Below the pieces are notes generated by a model. The model had not been told where the DNA came from and did no database searches. It saw nothing but the letters and a program-made list of their open reading frames with translations. Shown here piece by piece: positions 1 to 7,404 of a stretch of 31,769 bases of DNA. The position numbers were made by a program, and so were the translations under genes. The stretch is from a virus, in IMG/VR virus record IMGVR_UViG_3300009506_000789, positions 1 through 31,769 of that record; one strand, 5' to 3'. Numbering within the stretch: position 1 is the stretch's first letter; every line of letters starts with the position of its first letter.

Positions 1-1951
1 GAACGCCTACTTGCTCGCCAATCTCCGATGGAGGAGCTGCCCCGCCTTTGAGTAGCACCCACGCGGCAAAAGTGAATCCCGGTTGATCCATCCACTCCGG
101 CATGTCGTATGTCAACGGGAGTACTATTGTGCCGTTTTGTACGGTCCCGCTGGCAACCGGTGATCCCCAGAAATCTGCGGGATCTCTGGCCTCCCACGGA
201 TCGCCATCATTGGCCCACGTTGACACGTCGACGGTGCAAGTCGTTTGACTCTGGAAGGCAAATCCGCCGAAATGTGCACGATTTGAATCGTATTTGGACG
301 GATTGAACAAATAGACGGGGACGGTCGGATGCTGAATGAGCGGATATCCGATCGGGTGGGGTTCCAAATATCCATAGCCACCGAGAGTGTAGCCGGATTC
401 CCTCCATTGAAAGTTGTAATCTGCTGCAGAACTTCCCACATAAAACCCGAAGACTTCAACCGCTGAAATGCGGCAGACCTGTGCATCATGCGTGTCGACA
501 CGGTTATACGTGGTCCGAAACTTGATCCTCGCACCATCCCAGTCTGCTTTTGTCGCAGATTGCACTCCGGTAAAAGCGGCGCCGTATGTTTTCCACGCAC
601 TGGCGCTGTTAAGCGTTGCCACCAGCATTTCGTTCGTGAGTGCTGTCGATCCGTCGGACTTCACAATCTGCACATACAGATTGGTGCTATCATCCCCGGC
701 GCCGAAATTGTTTGCGCGAATCGTGTAATTTAGGGCTGACATGCTGACGAAATCTGACGGCATGTCGATCAAGCCATATTGGGCTGTCGATTCGGCATCG
801 GCTCCGACATTCTGCACGTAATCCGCATCACAGGCTGTCCCATAATCCGGATTGTCATCAATACTCGTATAGCTCCCGCTCCAGTTTTGCCAGGATGGCG
901 AGACTTCATCGCTGACCGGAGGACGATGATATAGGTAGGGTGGACATTCAAGATCTGGACACTCGGTGAATTTGATGTGTGAAAATGCAAGCTTATTCCG
1001 CTTCACGCGCCAGTGATTTCCGGCCGCCGTGTAGCCAAAACCGATCGCATGAACTACGGCTAGATTATCGTGGAACTCATAGTAGAGATTTGAGTTGGGG
1101 TTTTGGCTTCCGATGACGCACTGGCGACCAGATGGCGTGCGATAAGGCTCCTTGAAATACTCAGGCGCAGGAACGTCCGCTCCCCACCAGATCAAATTTC
1201 GGCGCATATCGAAACGCCGCGATTCCGCCGTTTCACTCCCATAAGCGGCGATCACCGATGGCCCATAGCCGCCAAACATCATGTTGTTTTCGATATAGCG
1301 CCAGGTCCCATCCAGGCCCGTATTCTGTTCGTAAGTTGAGTGGCCATGCCATCGATCCGGTGCCATGTAGCCATTATCGTAGATCAAACATCCATAGATT
1401 TCGGTCCCGTCGGTGCACTTGCTCCACACACCAGACCCCTGACCATTCCCGTGTGAAATCAGGTGGATGAATTTAAGACCGACGCCTCCAGGGAAATCGA
1501 ATCCGCCCCAGGGGAAGTTTTGATCCGGTCCAACGTATTCGGTTGACGTCGCCCAGTCTGTCGTTCTGGGCGTTCCATGATTGAGGCAGACAGAGTCGAT
1601 CATTTCCTGGACGATCAACTCCAAATACATCAGCCAAACATATCTTGGGTAGGCAGATTCCGAGACGCTGTAGGCAGAAACGCCTCCGTCCAAAATGACG
1701 CGCGCCGTCAATTGATCAGGATAGGGACGGACCTTGATTGGCTGATTGTATGTCCCATAAAGCCTGACCTGATATCCCTTCGCATTCTGGCTCCGATCTG
1801 GATGCACATAGGTTCCCGCTGCAATCCAGATGGTGTCACCCGGCTGCACGATTAGATATTTTTGAAGCAGCGCCGAGTAGAGATCCCAGGGCTCCGCCAG
1901 GGTGCCGGGATTTGTCGATTGCCCCGTTGTGCTGACATACCAATCCGACAT
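1..1951 (-). CDS. Partial surface/fibre protein with beta-helix-type N-terminus (runs off left edge)
   Basis: I translated this frame by hand: it starts at an ATG (1951-1949) and stays open for 650 codons to base 1, so the C-terminus lies outside the window. The N-terminus, MSDWYVSTTGQSTNPGTLAE followed by PWDLYSALL and later VQPGDTIWIAAGTYV, is the usual opening of right-handed parallel beta-helix proteins of phage tails and secreted polysaccharide-binding proteins (YVSxxGxxxNPGTxxxPW, then GDTIxIxAGTY). The rest is rich in Gly, Asn, aromatic residues and short beta stretches. No catalytic motif is recognised. The start lies 5 bases beyond the stop of the upstream gene, without a clear Shine-Dalgarno (SD) sequence; a stop sits five codons upstream in this frame, so no longer start exists. 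A role in receptor or glycan binding at the tail tip is inference from fold and position. Confidence 0.8.
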   Translation of the reverse strand, partial: MSDWYVSTTGQSTNPGTLAEPWDLYSALLQKYLIVQPGDTIWIAAGTYVHPDRSQNAKGYQVRLYGTYNQPIKVRPYPDQLTARVILDGGVSAYSVSESAYPRYVWLMYLELIVQEMIDSVCLNHGTPRTTDWATSTEYVGPDQNFPWGGFDFPGGVGLKFIHLISHGNGQGSGVWSKCTDGTEIYGCLIYDNGYMAPDRWHGHSTYEQNTGLDGTWRYIENNMMFGGYGPSVIAAYGSETAESRRFDMRRNLIWWGADVPAPEYFKEPYRTPSGRQCVIGSQNPNSNLYYEFHDNLAVVHAIGFGYTAAGNHWRVKRNKLAFSHIKFTECPDLECPPYLYHRPPVSDEVSPSWQNWSGSYTSIDDNPDYGTACDADYVQNVGADAESTAQYGLIDMPSDFVSMSALNYTIRANNFGAGDDSTNLYVQIVKSDGSTALTNEMLVATLNSASAWKTYGAAFTGVQSATKADWDGARIKFRTTYNRVDTHDAQVCRISAVEVFGFYVGSSAADYNFQWRESGYTLGGYGYLEPHPIGYPLIQHPTVPVYLFNPSKYDSNRAHFGGFAFQSQTTCTVDVSTWANDGDPWEARDPADFWGSPVASGTVQNGTIVLPLTYDMPEWMDQPGFTFAAWVLLKGGAAPPSEIGEQVGV

Positions 1952-1955
1952 TGCA

Positions 1956-3299
1956 TCACGGAGTCAAACTCATATCTGGACAGATCCACAGGTTTGTACT
2001 GGCGGCGGCGAGCCAGGGCCTGACCGTAACCCAGCCGGGCTCCTTTGGCGCGATCCCACCAACGGAAAATTTGTAGACATAATAGCCGCCTCCCCCATAC
2101 CAGCTGCTGCCGTCGGATTTTAGATACGTGCTCGTATCCTTCACCGCCCCCAGATAGCCCGGCTGAGTTGTCAGGAATTCCCCGGTTCCATAGGCTGGAT
2201 TGGCTGAATCTTGATACGAGACGTCAACACCAAACATGTCATCCGTCATGGAACCGTTGTCACAAAGGACAAACACGCTGAGCGTTTTCGATGCGCTGGC
2301 ATCGTGCCAAATCAACATTCCGCCTTCAAGTGGCAAGAACTCACGTCGATGCAATCCGCAATTGGCATTGGAGATCATTTGGTAAGCCCAATTGCGGCTG
2401 CCATCGTATCCTGTCCTGTAAATCGTCGGCTGGGCAAGAGCATTTGTGAGCCCGAGAGTAACCCCGAAATTCAGGGACATTGGGGTGTCAGAAACACTTC
2501 CCTGTGCGCAATACTCTGCAATGAATCGATCACCTGGACCGGGCGAAGTCGTGAAGGCCTGAAGTGTAGCGTGCAGATCACATCTTCTAGCAAGAACATC
2601 AAATCCCAGCGTTCCAGGTCCCGCTGCGATGTATTTGAATTTTGAGATATCACTGTCCTCAACCAGTATCCTCTCAATTCCATATGGGGAGGAGAATACG
2701 CTAAACAAAGGCGCATCACTCGAAAGCGCATTAGGGAATGAACAGGCGCGGAATACATTCGAACTAACGGCGCCTCCCAGCAGGATCTTGCCATTGGCGG
2801 AATTCGGCAGATAAAAATCACAATTTTGCCAGAGGAACGAGCCCTTGTTTGTGGATCCGATCCGAACTCCAGAATCCGCCGAAGTGTCTGCATCAACATC
2901 GCAATCGATAAATTCAATTCGCCCGCGGTAGATCGGCTGCACTACGCAATTCTGTGAGGTTCCGCTATCGGATCCGATCACGATCCCTTTGTAGACAACA
3001 GTCACGTCATGCGCGCCCAGCGCAATGGCGCCACTGCCACTGCTCACGCATTCGTTCGCACCTTTTTGATACACCTCGGTTGTTCGATTGACAGAGATGC
3101 AGCGAATCGACTTGATATGCGAAACAGTTGGACCACCGGAATAGGCGGCGTTGTGATCATGCGCTAACAGCAACACATCACCGTCGTTCAGCACGCCTTC
3201 CGCGATCGCGTCAGCAATGTCGGTAAACGCGTTGTCCTCGAAATCATCCCAAGGAGTGCCTGGCGCACTGCTTCCGTGATATACCTTATAGATCGCCAT
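1956..3299 (-). CDS. Beta-helix-like phage surface protein, 447 aa
   Basis: The chosen start is the ATG at 3299 (MAIYKVYHGSSAPGTPWDDF); an AAGGA lies about 10 bases upstream, and the longer TTG/GTG-type extension overlaps the previous gene. The sequence has the N-cap pattern of parallel beta-helix proteins (AFTDIADAIAEGVLNDGDVLLL, read in two parts), followed by short rungs such as RGRIEFIDCDVDAD, GSFLWQNCDFYLP and SNVFRACSFPNAL, each with an N/D-C turn. The C-terminal third (roughly residues 300-447) departs from the rung pattern, is aromatic and Gly rich (SSWYGGGGYYVYKF), and could be a binding or trimerisation head. No catalytic acid cluster is evident, so glycan hydrolysis cannot be claimed. 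It sits next to another beta-helix gene and below several small virion-type genes, which suggests a host-binding or decoration fibre. Confidence 0.75.
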   Translation of the reverse strand: MAIYKVYHGSSAPGTPWDDFEDNAFTDIADAIAEGVLNDGDVLLLAHDHNAAYSGGPTVSHIKSIRCISVNRTTEVYQKGANECVSSGSGAIALGAHDVTVVYKGIVIGSDSGTSQNCVVQPIYRGRIEFIDCDVDADTSADSGVRIGSTNKGSFLWQNCDFYLPNSANGKILLGGAVSSNVFRACSFPNALSSDAPLFSVFSSPYGIERILVEDSDISKFKYIAAGPGTLGFDVLARRCDLHATLQAFTTSPGPGDRFIAEYCAQGSVSDTPMSLNFGVTLGLTNALAQPTIYRTGYDGSRNWAYQMISNANCGLHRREFLPLEGGMLIWHDASASKTLSVFVLCDNGSMTDDMFGVDVSYQDSANPAYGTGEFLTTQPGYLGAVKDTSTYLKSDGSSWYGGGGYYVYKFSVGGIAPKEPGWVTVRPWLAAASTNLWICPDMSLTP

Positions 3300-3319
3300 G
3301 CTCTGATTTCCTTTTCTTT

Positions 3320-3715
3320 CTACGCCTGCGTGGGATGCTGAAACGCCCACGAAACGACTGTCACGTCCACTGCCGTATCAATCGTCGTTGTGTCCAGAAT
3401 CATCTGGGCGCCGGATCCAGAAAGACCGCACGATCCCCGCCATAGTTCGCCGCCGCCAGAGTCCTTCACGACGTAATGATGCGCAGTTCCATTGGCGACC
3501 GGCGTTTCAGTCATTCCACTTAAGTCGGCATACGCTCTCGCCTTGGGTGGCGAGCCGCCATCGGTAGCGCTGTCTCCGAAAGCTGGAGTATTGAGCGAGT
3601 AAGAGACGAGCACCGTTTCAGATACATCTCTTACCTCCAAGTCGCCACCGTCAGCCAGATCAACAATCGCATCATTGGCCGCGATTGCGACTCCAATTGA
3701 CAAAGTAATTGCCAT
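3320..3715 (-). CDS. Small phage structural protein, 131 aa, unknown
   Basis: ATG at 3715 with GAGGGA close upstream. The protein (MAITLSIGVAIAANDAIVDL at its start) is almost entirely short beta strands with Gly/Asp/Thr turns, with no signal peptide or membrane segment. The segment TAHHYVVKDSGGGELWRGSC resembles small beta-sandwich phage proteins that sit next to fibre genes. It lies 11 bases downstream of another small beta protein and 20 bases upstream of a beta-helix protein, so a virion decoration or fibre-adaptor role is likely by context only. I do not recognise a named family. Confidence 0.7.
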   Translation of the reverse strand: MAITLSIGVAIAANDAIVDLADGGDLEVRDVSETVLVSYSLNTPAFGDSATDGGSPPKARAYADLSGMTETPVANGTAHHYVVKDSGGGELWRGSCGLSGSGAQMILDTTTIDTAVDVTVVSWAFQHPTQA

Positions 3716-3726
3716 CGCTTCCCTCT

Positions 3727-4002
3727 TTATTCATTCCGAACCAAGAGCCGCGCCGTCCATTGTTTGTAGCGCCCACCCAGGGTAGTCATGCGGCATGGGA
3801 TGTCATATGTCTGCCCCAGAGTTCCGCCAGAAATCTTTAGCGTTGCCGTCTTGGTCGTATTGTGCTGGGATTCCTTGGTCAGTCCGACCGGGACGTCAAA
3901 CGTTGCGGAACTGATGACGTCATTTCCGCGAAGTGCCAACCATCTTGACCAATTCCATCGCCAATCGACGATGTCGATCGGGTCCTTGTAAATTCTGAAC
4001 AT
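3727..4002 (-). CDS. Small phage structural protein, 91 aa, unknown
   Basis: ATG at 4002, 3 bases after the stop of the upstream gene, with GGATGAG as a possible SD. The N-terminal motif YKDPIDIVDWRWNWSRWLA followed by a Thr/Ser beta region is typical of a small protein often seen beside tail-fibre genes in phages of Gram-negative bacteria (a WxWxWSxWL motif then a predicted beta sandwich). No enzymatic motif. Likely a virion accessory protein. Function is not known from sequence. Confidence 0.7.
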   Translation of the reverse strand: MFRIYKDPIDIVDWRWNWSRWLALRGNDVISSATFDVPVGLTKESQHNTTKTATLKISGGTLGQTYDIPCRMTTLGGRYKQWTARLLVRNE

Positions 4003-4005
4003 AGC

Positions 4006-4386
4006 TCATCCGATGCTGATATCGATTTCTCCGATGGCAAAGTTCAGATCGTCTCCGCTGCTGACCGTTTTCGATGCGGTCAGCGATGCATAACCGAGGC
4101 AGTTTCCGCTCGTCGCGGCATCAAAGATAGAAACATGCGTGATCGTTTCGCCTCCAGAAGCATTCGAGAAAAGGACTGCAGCGTTGTTCGAGAGTGTCTT
4201 TCCGCTGGCCGAGGTCCAGTCCGTACACTGAACCCTCGAAGAAAAAGCGGTGGATTCGCTGCCGACTCCATCATCGCCTGGGTCAGCGGTGTGGAGCTGG
4301 ACGTACCAGGCCGATGGCTGGGCAAGCGCTTGAGAATTGAACAGGTAATCAAGAACGCCGTTTGCGACCCAAGCTGATGCTGGCAT
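4006..4386 (-). CDS. Phage fibre-associated protein of the LHTADPG type, 126 aa
   Basis: ATG at 4386 preceded by a good SD (GGAGG, 8 bases upstream). The pattern WYVQLHTADPGDDGVGSEST, then FSSR, NNAAVLF, ETITHVSIFDA, TASKTVSSGDDLNFAIGEID matches a widespread small phage protein usually written as YVALHTADPG...ITHFGIFDA...TVxxGDxLxFxxGxL. Members are encoded beside tail-fibre or neck genes and are thought to be virion components. The full motif string is present, so the protein looks intact. It follows the repeat protein with 21 bases between genes. Confidence 0.75.
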   Translation of the reverse strand: MPASAWVANGVLDYLFNSQALAQPSAWYVQLHTADPGDDGVGSESTAFSSRVQCTDWTSASGKTLSNNAAVLFSNASGGETITHVSIFDAATSGNCLGYASLTASKTVSSGDDLNFAIGEIDISIG

Positions 4387-4407
4387 TTTTCAAGCCTCCG
4401 TAGGGCC

Positions 4408-6321
4408 TTAATCCATGACGAGTAGATCGTACTGGCCCTGCGGTACGTCCAACTCGAATTCTCCTTCAGGTACTTCCAAATCGAATTCTCCGTCGTTGAC
4501 AACGAAGGCCGGATAGACAATGAATGTTGCGGCTTTAATATCCGCATTGGCAAGCATCGTCCAGCTAATTGACAGATCGACTGATGCCAGATGAACCTGG
4601 ATCGATGAAGCCGAAATAGCCTCTGTCATTGACAGCTGAGCGTTTCCGTTTTTCGTAAGCTGTGCATCAGCGCTCATCGTCACCGAATACTGCACATCAG
4701 CAGATCCGTTGTGTCGCCTAGCCGCGATGGCTCCGACCGTTTGACTCATCGAAATCGCAGCCGACGCTTCGATCGGAGGTGCACTGACAATTTCCGCAGT
4801 TGCAGTGATCGTCATCGTCATGACGACCGATGCTGCGGCCTGATGTGTCTGAGTTGCTGATGCCGAAACATCAACATTGATCGAGCAGGGCGCCGCTGCA
4901 CTGTGTATTCTGGTTGCCGCTGCAGCAATGGTTTCGCTGAATATTAAGTCTGCAGTGCACTGATGAATCTGCGCCGCAGTAACGGATACCGTTTGGATTG
5001 CGGAGATTGCGGATGATGCCTCATGGATCTGACTTGCAGCCGCTGCTACTGTTTCGGTCAGAGTGATCGTAGCCGCTGCGGCCTGTACCGTTTTCTCGAT
5101 GACGAGCACGGTGATCATGGCACCGGGAATGCCGAACTCGCCAGACTTATTCAGATCGATTTCCGAGCCAGGCGTTCCGATCTGTCGCTGCGTCAATGCG
5201 ATTTCAGCGGCAGCACCGACCGTTTGCGCGATGCTAATTGCAGCCGAGATTTGATGTTTCTGCGTGGTTGTTGCCGCGATCGTTTGGTTGATCACAACAG
5301 CTGCCGAAGCCTCGATTGGCGGAATGACCGCGGTGGCTTCAATCACGAAAGTAAACGACAAGTCCACCGCTGCGGCATAAGTCTGGCTGGCTACCGCAGT
5401 CAGCTGCATATCAATTGATAATGAAGTCGCGCCATTTAGTTGGCGAGTGCCAACCGCCGCGACAGTTTCAGAGAACACACAAGAGGTTGCGGCTGCGTAA
5501 ATCTGTTGAGCAGTGGCATCGACCGTTTCGACAATGTCAATGGACGTGGAGGCAGATTTGAAAACTGCGCCCGTCGCGGAAATTGTGTTGGCAAGCGCAA
5601 TTTCGGCCGAAAGATGCTGAAGATAAGTTGCCGCTGCCACCACTGTTTCTGTAATGGCAATCGCAGCAGCAGCTTGCCAAGTCGTACTGGTACCAGGTCG
5701 GACTGCAACCGTATTGGCTACCCACCCTTCGGCATCGGAAATCGTGAATGCGCCTGGATTCTGGGAAGTGCCCGTCAGCTCATCGGAACAAATCGCCAAC
5801 ATCGCTCCGTGGACCGATTGCGAATACCCATCAGCCAATTGATTGTCCGCGTATGCGTAGGCACTACAACTCGAATCGGAATCATTGCCATATGCGGCCA
5901 CCCAGAGCGTATCGTCACTTCCCCAGCTTGGTGACAATGACGGCGGATCCGGCGAAGTACTTTGACCCGTGGCGGCAGTTCCAGCTTCTGGTGGAGTGCC
6001 TGAATCATGGCCCGTGATTCGATAGCAGCACCAACCAGCACCCTGGGACGCGGAGGTATCAACGCCGAGATCCGTCTCGGTACCAGCCGCTATCTTGTAG
6101 AAGCATGTCAATCTGCAATCGTCGGAAGTATTCTCCGTCGAAAACAGAGAAGTCCATGCCTCATATCCCGTCGCCAACGTCGCGGTTGAGGTACCATCAT
6201 TGACGAAGAAGACGAGCAGCAGGTTTCCGGCGCTCACCCCAGAGGGCAGTGTGATCGTGTGACTACTGGAGTTACCGCCAGAGTTTCCAGTGCTCGTCGC
6301 TGCTACTTGAGGAAACGCCAT
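4408..6321 (-). CDS. Repeat-containing phage surface protein, 637 aa
   Basis: ATG at 6321 overlaps the upstream stop (TAATG). Residues 1-210 form a beta-rich globular domain (TITLPSGVSAGNLLLVFFVN, then SWGSDDTLWVAAYG, then AEGWVANTVAVRP) of a type common in phage minor structural proteins. Residues about 215-597 are some 17 tandem copies of a 20-residue unit with consensus A-A-x-I-x-I-x-x-T-V-x-A-x-A-x-x-x-H, Ala and Thr rich, with one copy interrupted by an insert of about 35 residues containing GTPGSEIDLN. Residues 611-637 hold three short copies of a (G)EF-x-L-x-V-P-x-G unit. There is no signal peptide or membrane segment. The architecture fits an extended fibre or whisker with a globular head. 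No enzymatic role is visible. Confidence 0.8.
   Translation of the reverse strand: MAFPQVAATSTGNSGGNSSSHTITLPSGVSAGNLLLVFFVNDGTSTATLATGYEAWTSLFSTENTSDDCRLTCFYKIAAGTETDLGVDTSASQGAGWCCYRITGHDSGTPPEAGTAATGQSTSPDPPSLSPSWGSDDTLWVAAYGNDSDSSCSAYAYADNQLADGYSQSVHGAMLAICSDELTGTSQNPGAFTISDAEGWVANTVAVRPGTSTTWQAAAAIAITETVVAAATYLQHLSAEIALANTISATGAVFKSASTSIDIVETVDATAQQIYAAATSCVFSETVAAVGTRQLNGATSLSIDMQLTAVASQTYAAAVDLSFTFVIEATAVIPPIEASAAVVINQTIAATTTQKHQISAAISIAQTVGAAAEIALTQRQIGTPGSEIDLNKSGEFGIPGAMITVLVIEKTVQAAAATITLTETVAAAASQIHEASSAISAIQTVSVTAAQIHQCTADLIFSETIAAAATRIHSAAAPCSINVDVSASATQTHQAAASVVMTMTITATAEIVSAPPIEASAAISMSQTVGAIAARRHNGSADVQYSVTMSADAQLTKNGNAQLSMTEAISASSIQVHLASVDLSISWTMLANADIKAATFIVYPAFVVNDGEFDLEVPEGEFELDVPQGQYDLLVMD
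4531..5679 (-). repeat. About 17 tandem 20-residue (60-nt) coding repeats
   Basis: Inside the 637-residue protein, segments such as HEASSAISAIQTVSVTAAQI, HQCTADLIFSETIAAAATRI, HSAAAPCSINVDVSASATQT and EASAAISMSQTVGAIAARR align end to end with a 20-residue period. Two copies end in a PPIEAS junction (IPPIEASAAV and APPIEASAAI), pointing to a larger duplicated block of about seven units. The DNA copies are well diverged, so the array is old or under selection for protein shape rather than a recent slippage product. Edges were set by eye. Confidence 0.8.
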
Positions 6322-6851
6322 TAAATACTAGATCCCAGCATGGCGATGTCGTATTGAATCCCCTGAACTGCATCAGGAGCCCTGATTCGCAGAATGTCCG
6401 AAGAATCAGCCGTCACCGGGTAGCCGGCCGCACTTGGTGCGACAAACAGGACGATGCCCTCTGGTTCGATTAGGACGGCATCATCAGAACCCTTTAGCCA
6501 ACCGGCCCAGGGATTGGCCGCAGCGCCTCCGACCTCCGCCGTCGCGTCTGGATCTGTGGACAAGAGTTGGATGGCAAACGCGCGGATCCTTGCCACGATA
6601 AACTGTCCACCAAAGATGTCTTCGAGAACACCTGAAGTCAGATCCAAGTCATCATTGCTCGCCGCGGCCACTGTCCGACGATCGTGGAACAACTTGTCAA
6701 ACTGGCCCTTTCCCGTCCCGTCCGTGAACCGCATGACCAGCGCCAGTGCGTTGGAATCCCGCGCCGATCGGTCGGAGTCACCGTCGATCTTGTAGTGGTT
6801 CCAGCCGAAGCTGATCCCGATTTCCGCACTCAGTTCATACGTGAAACTCAT
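6321..6851 (-). CDS. Phage structural-type protein, 176 aa, unknown
   Basis: ATG at 6851 with a G-rich stretch (GGGGGAA) about 8 bases upstream. The protein begins with a beta pattern (SFTYELSAEIGISFGWNHYK) and ends GIQYDIAMLGSSI. It is mixed alpha/beta, acidic, with no signal peptide or membrane segment. The C-terminal part GIVLFVAPSAAGYPVTADSS then ILRIRAPDAVQGIQYDIAML resembles small beta-sandwich virion proteins. Its stop overlaps the start of the long repeat protein (TAATG), so the two are probably translated together and may act together, for example as an anchor and its fibre. I cannot name a family. Confidence 0.7.
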   Translation of the reverse strand: MSFTYELSAEIGISFGWNHYKIDGDSDRSARDSNALALVMRFTDGTGKGQFDKLFHDRRTVAAASNDDLDLTSGVLEDIFGGQFIVARIRAFAIQLLSTDPDATAEVGGAAANPWAGWLKGSDDAVLIEPEGIVLFVAPSAAGYPVTADSSDILRIRAPDAVQGIQYDIAMLGSSI

Positions 6852-6888
6852 CTATCGTTCCCCCAAACTGGGTTCAGTCGCAATCGAC

Positions 6889-7404
6889 TCACTGGCTGAC
6901 AAACGGCACCCCCGTAGACATCGGCTGCGGAGAGAAAAACGGCGTGGACCGAGTGACGGACTTGGCCCGCCAGTCTGATGGGGAGATGCGTTCGCCAGAC
7001 TGCCAGAGGCCGATCTGGCGGCTCTCGGCCCACGCCTGATGCCGCACGAGGCGGCTGGTGGTGGATTCTGTCTGTGCGGCCCACGCCCATCCTAGCCGCA
7101 CCATTGCCTCCGAGGCGTCCATTCCGGCCCAGCTTAGGCTCCCAGTCCATCGATTGCCCCCGAGCCTCCTGAGGCCTTCCAGGCGGCACACGCGACCCTC
7201 GCAGAGCACCCGTAACCACCCCCTGGCCTGCGGTCCCCACTGCTGATCCATCTCGGGAGCGTCGATCCCGGCCAGGTCCAGCTCCCGGCCGTCGGCCAAC
7301 GTCACGGTGTCGCCGTCAACCACGCGCACGACGACGATGTCCTGCGCCGCCGCGGCCGTGCAACAGGACATCAGGAGCCAGAGTGTAAGGACAAAATCAC
7401 GCAA
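6889..7404 (-). CDS. Secreted staphylococcal-nuclease-fold protein, 171 aa, one catalytic Arg replaced
   Basis: The start chosen is a TTG at 7404, 6 bases after a GGAG and overlapping the peptidase stop by 8 bases; longer starts lie inside the peptidase gene. Residues 1-20 are a signal peptide (RDFVLTLWLLMSCCTAAAA). The rest is a thermonuclease (SNase) domain: VVDGDTVTL, GIDAPEMD, then GNRWTGSL and IGLW. By alignment with staphylococcal nuclease the Ca-binding Asp (D32, D48), the catalytic Glu (E51) and the second Arg (R85) are present, but the first catalytic Arg (R35 of the classical enzyme) is Asp (D43, in ELDLAGIDAPE). Export of a nuclease from a phage operon suggests degradation of external DNA or a surface role. 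Activity is uncertain because of the missing Arg. A Cys pair near the signal peptide end is not a good lipobox. Confidence 0.8.
   Translation of the reverse strand: MRDFVLTLWLLMSCCTAAAAQDIVVVRVVDGDTVTLADGRELDLAGIDAPEMDQQWGPQARGWLRVLCEGRVCRLEGLRRLGGNRWTGSLSWAGMDASEAMVRLGWAWAAQTESTTSRLVRHQAWAESRQIGLWQSGERISPSDWRAKSVTRSTPFFSPQPMSTGVPFVSQ

Noticed and set aside
124-600. Minus-strand frame of 158 codons inside the left-end gene
   Set aside because: It overlaps the long open frame that runs from 1951 to the window edge and has no domain or initiation signal; the long frame fits the protein pattern.
7342-7404. Lipoprotein signal in the nuclease (LLMSCC)
   Set aside because: The residue before Cys fits poorly as a lipobox (Met at -2) and an AAAA-Q cleavage site follows; ordinary signal peptide is preferred.
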